Source of the DNA: Leucosporidium creatinivorum
Lineage: Eukaryota > Basidiomycota > Microbotryomycetes > Leucosporidiales > Leucosporidiaceae
Reading direction: 5' to 3'
DNA: 64,000 bases
Assembly (NCBI GenBank): GCA_001600635.1
Contig: BCKL01000021.1
Span: 1 to 64,000, forward strand
Below, piece after piece: positions 1-10,635 of the stretch; within the stretch, counting starts at the first letter, position 1; every line of letters starts with the position of its first letter. The position numbers and the translations under genes are program-made. The notes beneath the pieces were generated by a model, which worked only from the letters and a program-made list of their open reading frames with translations, did not search any database and was not told where the DNA came from.

Positions 1-308
1 CTGAAAGTCTGCATGCACAACCGCTCTGGGCTCAGAGCCTCATTCCTCAGAGGCTGTGCTGGTAGGCAGGCATTGTAACTGCAGGAGAAGCAGATCCACA
101 TGTCCTGCTACACTAGAGTGCCCCTTGTGAGAGCCGACCATAACTATAATCAAAGGGTAAGCCTGGTGAGGGTGTCTGGGCAGTTGCAAAGCCTCAAGCA
201 CGGTGGTTGAAGGGTCAGACTTCCCCCAGTCTGCCCTGAGGGCAGCGGAGAGGGCTGGCTGGCAAAAATTTGGACCATGTCATTACACTGCACAGTGCAT
301 AGAAGGGC

Positions 309-314
309 AAAAAA
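309..314 (-). terminator. RNA polymerase III T-run terminator of tRNA-Val
   Basis: Six A on the plus strand (six T on the transcribed sense) directly follow the tRNA 3' end, the standard Pol III stop signal. Confidence 0.8.
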
Positions 315-399
315 TGATTCGGCAGGGGTTCGAACCCAGGACCTCGTCCGAGCGCACAGAATGTGAAGGACGCGTGATAACCAACTACACCACCAAACC
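315..399 (-). tRNA. tRNA-Val (CAC) with a short intron
   Basis: Read on the minus strand, the 85 nt fold into a cloverleaf. The 7-bp acceptor pairs GGTTTGG with CCGAATC and is followed by discriminator A. The D arm is GTG...CAC, the anticodon stem pairs CGTCC with GGACG, and the T loop is TTCGAAC. The anticodon loop begins TTCACA, giving anticodon CAC (valine, GTG codons). It is too long by 11 nt, which fits a nuclear tRNA intron just after position 37. The T stem has one T-T mismatch. CCA is not encoded, as usual for eukaryotes. Confidence 0.9.
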
Positions 400-424
400 C
401 GTTTTTTTATTTGAAGCGGCAACT

Positions 425-1689
425 TAAATTATATATAGTTGTGAGCCGTTTGGGGTCAGCCAAGAGCTTCCTCAACCCCATCCTTCTCCAAGTCCTCTTC
501 CTCCACACCATCCTCAAGCTCGCTCGTCGTCGTCGCTTCGGCGCAGCTTCTCCCCTCGAGCCACTCGCACCCTCGGTGGTCGAGCAGCTCGGCTTTGACC
601 TCGCTCGCGCATGGTCATCTTCTCCTCCCTCTCTCGGGGTTTTTTTTAGTGGGTAGGCGGGCGCTAGCGGTAGCGAAGCGGTCGGAGTCCCACACTGTCC
701 TTCTCGGGCGTACTTAGCAGTATTTCTCTCCCCATCCTTTCTTCCCCTCATCACCACACCTGTTCTAGGTAGACTTGCTTAGCCTTTTTTACTCGTAATG
801 AACCTGATTAGATCAAAAAAAAATCACTCCTTGCCGACCCAGAGTCTCCCCGACGAAAGTCAAGCTCTCAAGGCCCTGCTACCCCGCTTTCTCGAGTCCA
901 GCCAACACCTGTGAGTTAGGAGTGCATCTCACCCCTCTACGGGGCCTTCCCACGGAGCTCACACACGTGCAGAAGCGCTTCATGCACTCGTCGCTTTCGC
1001 CGAGCTGCTGCGGCCAGCCTTCCAGCAGCTATGTGCACCTGAAGACCATCGGCTGTACTCCATACATACTGATACACTCTGGAAATGCTCTGAGCTTATG
1101 AGGCATCCTCCAGCTTAGACACGGACTGCTACTTTAGCTTCCAGGGCTCACAGCCAATGGGTCGAGGGAAAGCCGAGCTCGGTGCAGCTCCATCGCTGCT
1201 GCCCACGCATAAGATAGACCTAACTCTCCGCCAAAGACAGCAATGCAATTGAGCTGGCACGATAAAGCTTGTGATGCCTACGAGGCATTGAGATACGCAG
1301 CACTACCTCCGAGTCCCGGCTTCGAGGTCGGTGCCGAGCATGGAGTCGTCCAGTCAGTCGTAAAGTCCAGTCCTGACATGTGTAGGCGAACTACAAGATT
1401 TTACTTTTTCGGTTGAATTGAAGATTTTTCTGGCAACCGCCTGCCGGAATCTGGAGCAGGGTGAGCCGCCAACCTTGAGGGGCACCGAGCAGAGTCACGC
1501 GAGCCGCAGGACGGCTGGAGATAGCCCCCCCCCCCCCCAAAAAAAAACCATTATTTGTAGAGAACCGGCGGAGAACCCCGAAGACAGCACAGCAACGACA
1601 GCCATCGGTGAGAGAGTTCGGCAAGAGCTCGGCGAAGGTAGAAGAACGGCAAGGAGGCGTCGCAGATCCTCAAAGGTTCGATAGCTGGA
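425..1689. other. gene-poor stretch, nothing recognised
   Basis: About 1.3 kb between the tRNA and the zinc-cluster relic. Short open frames are present on both strands, but none has a recognisable domain or a convincing set of splice junctions. The sequence is less GC-rich in places than the genes further right. Confidence 0.5.
1525..1547. repeat. homopolymer pair C14 A9
   Basis: Fourteen C followed directly by nine A in non-coding DNA. The exact length may be affected by sequencing error. Confidence 0.85.
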
Positions 1690-2050
1690 GGGATGCAGAA
1701 TGTAGAGTGATGCCCGCTGCTCTCGAACGCCGAGCAGCTCCCGGTGCAGGCCTAGGGAAATGCACCGGCGCACGACGATGTCAACGGCGAAGTTGAACCA
1801 AACTGATGGGGCATCTGCCGCTTTATGGACGTACAGAACTGGTGGAAGAGACGCACGGGATAATCAGCTCGAGTGAGCAAGTCATCACCGTATACCTCAA
1901 GGTCTCAATGTCGAGCTCTCCCCGACCCCCCTGGGCCGAAGCGAGCGCCGAGTGCACTAAGCCACAAGCATCAAAGCTCGCGTTTCGTCGAGGTCGCGGA
2001 GCCGGACTATCAGCCATCGAGTGAGTACCGCACGCGCTCGTCAGCTTCTG
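1690..2050 (-). pseudogene. relic of a Zn2Cys6 regulator paralogue (partial exons plus intron)
   Basis: On the minus strand this DNA matches the regulator at 19-22 kb. The part at about 1693-1810 corresponds to exon 20622..20736 and still reads VVRRCISLGLHREL where the intact gene reads VVRLCISLGLHREL. Higher coordinates match the neighbouring intron (20737-20870) and then the 3' end of exon 20871..21038, for example GCTTTGATGCTTGTGG against GCTCTAATGCTCATGG. The donor GT after the conserved exon is lost, no downstream RKRIFW segment is found, and there is no zinc finger. Because the intron copy is retained, the piece arose by DNA duplication and not by reverse transcription. Confidence 0.75.
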
Positions 2051-2215
2051 CTACCCGGGAGATCGGCGGAGAGCTTTGCCAGGCAGATTGCAAGGCCAAC
2101 GAACGCCGAGCAGTCTCTGGCGCTCCTCGCTCGCCCTCATCCTCGCTCGTCTCTGACACCCCTCCCAGCGCGAGGCTTCATCTCCTATAGCAACACATCT
2201 CCACCCTCTATTACA

Positions 2216-3976
2216 TCAATCACCTAACAACCCCACCATCTCCTGCACCAAGCCCATCCTCCGCTCGAGCCGAGTTGGGAGAGGGCCAAGGTCGTCGCTG
2301 AGGGGGAAGCTGGTGGCGTCGCGTTTGGTGGACGAGGTGAACAGACGGCCGGAGATGCAAGAGCGGGGAACAGAGAGACGAGAGGATCGGGTTCGAGTCA
2401 GCACCTTTCCCAGCACCTTCGCCGAGCGGCTAAGGCCGGAACCCGCGAGCGAGCAAATGACTCACCTCCTCCCCTTCCAAGTCACCCTCTCCGTCCCAAG
2501 CAGTTCCAACTCCTCCCCGTCATGGAACAGCACCCTATAGCTCCATCCCTCTGCTCCCTCCGCCTGGCCTTTACGCCGCTGTCGAACGATCCATCCTGCG
2601 CCGGGGAGGTGACGGCGCTCCTGGATGGTGTGCCCCTCCTCTGACGACGACGGCGCGCGGACTGGCACGGATGCTGGTGCTGCTGGTGGAGATGAGGAAG
2701 TTGCGGCCGCTGGCGTCGACTCGACCCGTCGCGCCGAGCCCCTCGCCGCCGCCGAGCCCGACCCCATCCCCCTCTCCCTCTCGTTCCCCCTCCCGCCTGC
2801 TACCACCTCCTCCCCCACGCTTCTCGCATCCCCCATCAATCCCTCCGCCCGCTCTCTCGACTGCGCGGTCCGCGGCAACGGCTCCCGCTCCCCCTTCGAC
2901 CGCGACCGCGACTTTCTCAGCCTCAGTCTCTCCCCCTGCTCCGCGCCCTCTTCCCGTCTCGGCGCGAGCGGCAGGGGTACATCACCCAAAACCTCACCCA
3001 TCCTCGTGACCACCCTTCTCAGCTCGAGCGCATAGCTCACGGCTTCTCGAACCTCGGGATGGAGGGCGCCGAGCTCCTCGGACGAGGGAGGGAGGGGGAT
3101 CGACGCGGGTCGATTTGTCGAGGGGGAGGAGGGGGAGACGGTGTAGGTGAGAAGCAGGAGATTTCGAGGGACGTCGACGCGGATGGACTTGAGCGGGTGC
3201 GTGGGAGAGGAGGAGGGGAAGGAGAGCGAGTAGGAGGGCGAGCTTGAAGGGGGCGAGTCGGAGAAGATGGTGAGTTGTGCTTGGGGGTGTTGCCCGGGGT
3301 TCGGGGAAGGGAGGCGGATGGTAATCTGTTATACGCATGATACTGGTTCAGTTTCAGCCTGGAGAAGAGGTAGAGAAGAGAGAGACGAACCCTCGGCACT
3401 CGACTCCGAATGCCGTTGACGAAATTGCAGGCTAGGGCGTAGGGCGTCTCCAGCTCCATCGGTAGATTGGTGTAGCTGTAGACCTCGTCGGGGTGGAGGA
3501 GGACGAGCGGATCTTGTTCGACCTTGCTTCGCTTGAGACGGTGGAGACTTCGGCGGAAGAGAGAGACCTGGTGATTGTCTGGAATCAGCTTCGGCCGCGC
3601 TCAGAAGTGGAAGAGGAGAGTATCACCTGCAACCCATCACCACTGATCACCAGCACGACCCCACTTCTCTCTCTCCAATCGAGCACTACTTCTCCCGCTC
3701 GACCGAGCGCCGAGGGCAGGATCTGGATGGATCCGCCTTGACGGAGTGGGTGACGGATGGGCGGGAGCGAAAGAGTTGAGAGAGGAGTAGAGGGAGGTGC
3801 AGGAGAGGCGAGAGGCGGGGATGGGCGGAAAGGATGAGAAGGTCGAGCGCCGAGCAGGGATTTTGGCGAGGGAGCGGGAGGGAGCTGTGGTGGCGAGGAG
3901 CTTGGTGGTGTAGATTGAGGCGGTGATATCGATGGTCGCGGAAGGGGTGCACTCCTACTCGGCGTCTCCTCCTCCC

Positions 3977-4010
<34 letters not shown>

Positions 4011-4397
4011 GGCCAACGCTTGAGCTCTCAACCCTTTCCATAGCCCCTCCCTGATCGTGTAAAGCCACTCCTTGCTGTTGGTATAATTTGATGCATACTG
4101 ACGTGGCTGTTCCTGCTCGGTGGATGCATTCGGTGGAGGATGAGGTGCAGGAGGAGGTGGGGAGCGGTTGTTGATGGTCTGAGGCTGAGTAGCGAAGCGT
4201 GCTTTGAGGTAATGCTGGGTGCGGTGCCGAGGGAAGGGTAATTGAGGGGAAGGGTGCAGCAGAGGCGAGAGGGAGCCGAGTGAGAAGGGGCGAGCAGGAG
4301 CGGGAGCAGGAGCAGAAGGAGGGGGGCGGTTCTCGTCGTTAGAGGGAGGTTTACGCGCTAAGAGTGAAGGGCGATGTTGTAGTCCAGTCAAGCTCAT
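2216..4397 (-). CDS. PLK4/SAK-like polo-box protein without kinase domain
   Basis: Four exons: 4397..3627, 3567..3391, 3325..2466 and 2309..2216, giving 633 aa in frame. Residues 1-200 are Pro/Ser-rich with a 10-Gln run at 131-140. From about 209 the protein follows the PLK4 cryptic polo box: LPPIR, then GEVVL, then VISGDG (PLK4 has PIRQ...GEV...RISCDG). YSYTNLP at 287-293 is followed by a helix containing FVNGIRSRVP (PLK4: NLP...FVQLVRSKSP). A second box runs to about 420 and a long low-complexity linker follows. The C-terminus has GAGWIV...VLFHDGEELELL and a final helix LPTRLERRMGLVQEM, like PLK4 polo box 3. No kinase motif is present, and only 357 bp separate the start from the divergent neighbour, so a kinase domain does not fit upstream. 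The last intron has an unusually long branch-to-acceptor distance, so that junction is less certain. In animals these boxes bind centriole/spindle-pole receptors; any role here is inference. Confidence 0.7.
3983..4010. repeat. CTG/CAG trinucleotide run (poly-Gln coding)
   Basis: About nine consecutive GCT/CTG units inside exon 1 of the polo-box gene encode a run of ten glutamines on the minus strand. Such runs vary in length between strains. Confidence 0.8.
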
Positions 4398-4567
4398 TCA
4401 CCGTCTACTGAGAGGGAGCTGATTGAGGTGCAAGTCGAAGATGACGAGAGAAAGCGGGGTAAGGGTAGGAAGCTGAGCGGTCGAGCAGGCGCGTCCAAGG
4501 GCTACAAGTCGAAGTCGGAAGCAGAGAGGGCTACAGCTCTTCTTCTCCGTCCTCCCCCTGCCTCTCG

Positions 4568-4573
4568 ACGCGT
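4568..4573. promoter_or_regulatory. MCB motif ACGCGT in divergent promoter
   Basis: Palindromic ACGCGT, the MBF/DSC1 cell-cycle box of fungi, in the 357-bp gap between the polo-box gene (start 4397, -) and the membrane-protein gene (start 4755, +). A second copy lies about 97 bp away. Binding is inferred from motif identity only. Confidence 0.45.
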
Positions 4574-4664
4574 CTCTTTTCTTACGGTACTACCACCCTA
4601 CAACTCGCCTCGCTCATCTCGGCACTAGTAGTGCACAGACCCTCTCGCTCAGGTCAAGCACAGG

Positions 4665-4670
4665 ACGCGT
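4665..4670. promoter_or_regulatory. second MCB motif ACGCGT in the same promoter
   Basis: Second ACGCGT between the two divergent genes, 85 bp upstream of the plus-strand start and about 270 bp from the minus-strand start. Confidence 0.45.
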
Positions 4671-4754
4671 CTCCCTCCCTTTCTCTTTCCCGCTCTTTCC
4701 CCTCCCGCCGCTCGCTCGCCCTCTCTCCTTCCTGCGCTCTACAAGCACACTAGG

Positions 4755-6333
4755 ATGGCCTCCCCACTCGGTCAAGTAGACACCAACAAAATGGCATCCA
4801 CTGCACCCTCCTCGACTAGCACGCAGCAGCCCAAGGACAAGCTCCGTCAATGGACCTTCCCTCGCTCTTCTACCACCGCCGCCTCCTCCCCACTAGCACC
4901 TCAACAACAGCCCTCCTCTACCAATTCATCCGACTCGGAACACGGCCGCTCCTCTTCCATCTCCCCTTCCTACGCTCACTCCTCCCCTTCCCACACCAAA
5001 TCAAAGTCCAAAGCAGCCCACCCATCCAAATCAAAGTCCTCAGCAACCTCCAAAGACCTCCGCCACCGCTCCAACGCTTCCGTCTTCTCCCCTCCTCCCC
5101 CCTCTGCTCTCCCTCTCCCGCTCACACCCTCAGCCAACGGCCCCGCGCCGAGCACAGCAGCAGGAGCAGGAGCACAACCAGGCAACCTTCTCCGTCTCGT
5201 CTACTCCAACCTCCGTAGAAGATCAGCACAGGATATCCTCTACCTCGTCGTCTTTGGGGGATGCCTCGTCCTCTTCACCTCGGCGCTGCTCGGGCAGGGC
5301 TACTCCGCGTCGGGCGCTCCTCCAGCGCCCACGGCACCAGCAGGGCAAAAAGTCGCCACAGCACCACCAGCAACACCACTATCAGACCGAGCCCAAGTCA
5401 TCGACGTCCCCATTCCCCAAGCCTTCATGCGCAAGGTCGTCGTCAAACCCGCCGAGGCAGCTCCAGCAGACGTGCATCAGCCGCACGGCGATAGCTCGCA
5501 TGATCAGGGAGAGGATCTGTTGGAGGACTCGCCCGAGGATCCGGCCTTGGATGATGAGAATGCGCAGTGAGTCTCCGAGCTCTTTCCCTTCGTCCTTCGC
5601 CCTGCTCGGCGCCGAGCTGACCCCGCTCGCTTCTCCCTTCTCGCTTCGCCCGACTCGCAGCGACCACCTCCCCTCCCCCGACGACGCCCTCTTCGACGAC
5701 TCTCACCCTCCCTCCCTCGCCCACTCTCACGACCACGACCAGAAAGGAGTGCAGCACGTCGAGATCACCGACCCCGATTCCTCGGATTTCGACGACCTGG
5801 ACCTCCTCGACGATGATGAGTTGGAGGATACGACGCATGTTGCTGAAGAGGATGGAGAGGCCGAGGATAGGGAGGAGGTGGATGAGAGCGATGATATCGT
5901 CCTTGAGGAGGATGATGACGGGTCGGATTTGAGGATGCATCAGGCGGAGGGGCGGGTGGGTCATGGGCATGAGCTCGAGGAGGAGGGGGATCTCACCATT
6001 GATGATGATGAGGAGGACAACGATGGCGAGCAGGAAGTGGTCGACCTTCTCGACGTCAACGAAGTGCCGGAAGGACAAGGCGACGCCTCCCTCATCCCCG
6101 CCGACGATCCCTTGGACCTCTCTCTCGACTCGCACTCAGAGGATACGGAAGCGGACCCCGCAGCCCTCGCCGGCGACGCCCTCCGTCGACGAGGAGGGAG
6201 GGAAGGCATCGAGGCGACGAAGCGCGAGAGGGAGGCGTTGGCGAGGGAGAGGGAGAGGTGGGAGGAGGGGGTCAGGGATGGGAGGGCTAGGGCGCCGGCG
6301 GGGAGGAGGGGCAGGGCGGTGAGGATCCGTTAG
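4755..6333 (+). CDS. acidic single-pass membrane protein, unknown function
   Basis: Two exons, 4755..5566 and 5661..6333, joined through CA^C, giving 494 aa. The N-terminal 150 residues are Ser/Pro-rich and basic. One hydrophobic stretch at about 160-180 (ILYLVVFGGCLVLFTSALL) follows RRR, so a type II topology with the C-terminus outside or in the lumen is likely. The rest is strikingly acidic (long Asp/Glu tracts about 300-400) and ends in a charged Arg/Glu helix. I do not recognise a family; the layout resembles ER/Golgi or vacuolar type II proteins. It shares a 357-bp divergent promoter with the polo-box gene. The intron contains a TCGGCGC heptamer before its GCTGACC branch site. Confidence 0.75.
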
Positions 6334-6591
6334 GGTTAGGCGAGGCGCTGGTCGTCTTCATGTAGATCTAGGAGGGCGCAGGGTTGAGTTGAGAGAACGG
6401 GGGGCGTATATAGTTTCTCTTTTCGTTCGAGCTGGTCATTCCGCAGCAATTGTACGCCCGTCGCAAGCAGGTTTCCTCATATCCACTCGCTTTGCTGTGT
6501 CACCTCCTTCAGCGAGCGGGCGGATCGAGCCGAGCTTCTTCGATACTTCGGCTTCCGGGCAGATTCCAGCTCAGTGCATGAGAATAAGTTG

Positions 6592-7424
6592 CTAGTTGAT
6601 GGCGAGAAGCTCGACTTCAAAGATCTGTTGCGTCCCATGAGGTCAGCGAGCGTTCTGAGTAGAGAGGTGCGAGGGGAGGACGAACGAGAGTCGAGTTGGC
6701 TGAGCGCCGAGTAAGATCGAGTTAGGAAGAGACGTGGGTCAGCTAGCTCTACAGCAAGCAGGAGTGAGAGAAAATGTACCAGGGATAACTCCTCCCACGG
6801 CGCGGCTTCCGTAGGCGTAGTCGGGCGTGCAGGTGAGCTTGCTGGAGGAGCGAACGAGCGCCGAGCAGAAAGGGGAGGGTCAGAAGGTCAGTATACAAGC
6901 TAGCTGGTACAAGCAGAGGAGTGATACATACGCCTTCTCCCCGAGCGAAATCTTGGGTACACCTTCATCCCAGCCTTTGATGACCTAGTGCGCGAGGTGA
7001 GGAAGTCAGTGAGGGTCAGCTCGGCGCCGAAGGGACGAATAGAAAGGGACAGCGCACCTGGCCAACACCGATCTGAGTCTTAAAGGGAGTTCCACGGTCG
7101 TAAGAAGCGTCGAACTTTTGTCCGTTCATCAAAGTGCCCTTGTAGTGCATTGTGACTGCTCGGCGCAGATCGGTTCAGCTCCGTAGATCAGCGAGAGGTT
7201 GACAGGGAGAGCATAGAGAGCACCCACCGGTATCTCCAACCTTGGGGAAGGTCTCGCCGTCTCCGGGGGAGAGGGACTCGACCTTGACGCCGGCGCGGAG
7301 GGCGGAGGAGGAGAAGGAGCGAGCCGCGAGACGAGTGGTCGAGGTGAGGGAGCTGTTGTGGCAGTGTAGAGGGTCAAATCTGCTGTGGAAACGAAGCTAT
7401 AGGGCGATAAACTTACCCGAGCAT
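6592..7424 (-). CDS. FKBP12-type peptidyl-prolyl isomerase with predicted mitochondrial leader
   Basis: Seven coding exons: 7424..7417, 7352..7228, 7155..7058, 6984..6932, 6841..6780, 6699..6686 and 6624..6592, total 130 aa. From residue 23 it is a canonical FKBP12: [69 protein letters not shown], and the ending [13 protein letters not shown]. Active-site residues Tyr, Asp, Phe, Val-Ile and Trp are present, so binding of rapamycin/FK506 is expected. The first 22 residues ([19 protein letters not shown]...) are rich in Arg and Ser with no acidic residue, like a mitochondrial presequence. The first coding exon is only 8 nt and the sixth only 14 nt. No Met lies just before GVKVES, so a cytosolic form would need another start. 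Confidence 0.9.
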
Positions 7425-7636
7425 GATGTGGTGAGAAGGCAACGAGGTCAAGTTGCGGTTTCGAGTAGTCGAAGCTCTCTTTCCGACCCTTTCGCATCGT
7501 TTCAGACTCGGCAACAGCAGCGGCGGATTAATCAGCTACAGGACTATATCTAACAGCTCCCACTCCACCGCCTTACAGCTCTCCTGCAGCTACATCTCGC
7601 GACAAAAAAGTCACGCTTAACCCTCGTCGCTCCGCC

Positions 7637-8747
7637 ATGGCTCCCTCCGCTCCTGCCGCCTCCTCATTAATCGCATCGCTCATCTCGACTTCGCTCACTC
7701 TGCTGTTGACTAGCATCGCCGACCTCTCCACCCCTACCCGCTCCAGCGCCACCTCGAAGCCCACCCGAATCACCGACATCCGCTCCGACTTGCTCGCTCT
7801 CCTCACCCTCATCGGCAAGGAATCCACCTCTTTGTCCCTCGCTTTCAAGCCTCCTGTATCAGTCAAGGCGGTGGAAGGGACTATGGAGAAGCTTCATGAG
7901 CTGCTCGGCAAGCTCGTCTTTTGCTTGAACGAGTGCCCGAGTGAGGGAGCGTTGGCAAAGGAGATTAGGTGGGTTCCGGAGTCCTACACGGAGGTGGCAG
8001 AGATGGAGAGCTGACCCCTGTGCTCCTCGCGCTCTGCTACACAGCTGGATCGGCCTCGAATCCCTAGAAGCCGTCCAACGGCTGCTCGAATCCTCGTTGG
8101 AAGGGTACAAGCTCACGGGCAAGAACGCAGCTAAGGAGAAGGACATCCGACAGGACTGCCTCAACTACACGGGAGCGGTATGGGAGGTAGTGGAGCGGAG
8201 CAAGACCATCTCGGAGGATGAGCTTCAGGCGAATAGGAAGGAGTGGGTCGGTGTGCTGGGGATGGTGGATGATTGTTTGGAGGAGGTGAAGGAGATGGAA
8301 GAGAGTGGTAATGAGGAGGAGGAAGACGACGAGGATGAAGACGACGAGGACGACTTCCGGACCTCCCACCCCCTCACTCCGACCGAAAAGCAACGCGTGA
8401 CAGCAGCGCACTTCCTTCTTCGCCTCGGTCGACTACTCCTCAACCGTCTCATCAACTCTACCGCCCCTCCCTCGCCTCTCCCCGCCTTCTCCTCCCCAGC
8501 TTTCCTCTCCCAAGCCTCGACAGTCGTCAAAGCTCTCTCGGCAGCGAGCGACGATTTCGCGCTGGGCCTCGAACCGCCACAAGAGGATGTGGAGGAGTTT
8601 GCGGAGGAGTTTTTGGGTACTGTCAAAGAGCTGGCGGGCTTGTTCGAGGGTGCGGTGGAGGGGACTGAGGCTGAGGAGAAGTGGTTGAAGGTCTGGAGGA
8701 GCCAGTTGGAGACGGCGGTGCAGAAGTTGGAGAAGGTGGGAGCATAG
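7637..8747 (+). CDS. GCIP (cyclin-D1-binding protein 1-like) family protein
   Basis: Two exons, 7637..7968 and 8045..8747, joined through AG^C, giving 344 aa. It is mostly helical. The stretch KDIRQDCLNYTGAVWEVVE (about 145-165) matches the GCIP/CCNDBP1 signature, where an invariant Y-TGxVW follows a basic helix. An acidic loop of Asp/Glu sits near 205-225. Animal members bind cyclin D and GRAP2; the fungal role is not settled. It shares a roughly 210-bp divergent promoter with the FKBP gene. Confidence 0.75.
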
Positions 8748-9084
8748 TGTTGAATCTAGTAGAGTAATTACCGAGCTCTTACTTAGATAGACTTACGCCC
8801 GTCGAGAAAGCTCGGTCGAACCCTGCGAGCGTAGCGCCGAGATCTGAGCTGGAGCTGCAGTGAGGCGTTACAGGGCACCCGGATTGGATTCAACAGCTTA
8901 TTGAAAGACCCCAGACCGCTCTGTAGCCTTTTAGCTGTCATCTTCATCCCTTTCGAATCGGGCCCTTGGTGAGCTGACGCGGCTCGACTGCTCTCTCACT
9001 CGTTCCGCTTCTCACTACTCTACAAAGTACGTTCGACGGCCGAGACCAGCTACTTGTAGGAGTCTACTGACTCATCTACTCCAG
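8748..9084. other. intergenic, 3' end of GCIP-like gene and RPN11 promoter
   Basis: 337 bp without a supported gene. No proteasome-gene box of the yeast Rpn4 type was seen by eye. Confidence 0.5.
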
Positions 9085-10451
<1,367 letters not shown>

Positions 10452-10635
10452 TCAGCTGTGCTAGATGTAGTACCCTCGAATGACCAGCAATCGAGGCCGA
10501 GCTGGAGAGAGCCTGCAAGACGCACGCCGAGTGCGAAATGGAGCCCTTCCTCTAGCCATATCTCTCGTCTCTCAGCTCGCTCGCCTTATTCGCTCGTCTC
10601 GTTACTTAGCCCTTCCGTTACTGCCACCCAACGCG

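Noticed and set aside
407-757. 116-codon minus-strand frame next to the tRNA
   Set aside because: No recognisable domain and the opposite strand is equally open; no support for a gene.
4398-4754. Search for a kinase domain upstream of the polo-box exons
   Set aside because: Only 357 bp before the divergent gene, and no GxGxxG, VAIK, HRD or DFG motif in any frame.
6331-6340. TAGGGTTAGG resembling telomere repeat
   Set aside because: A single unit and a half overlapping a stop codon; chance match.
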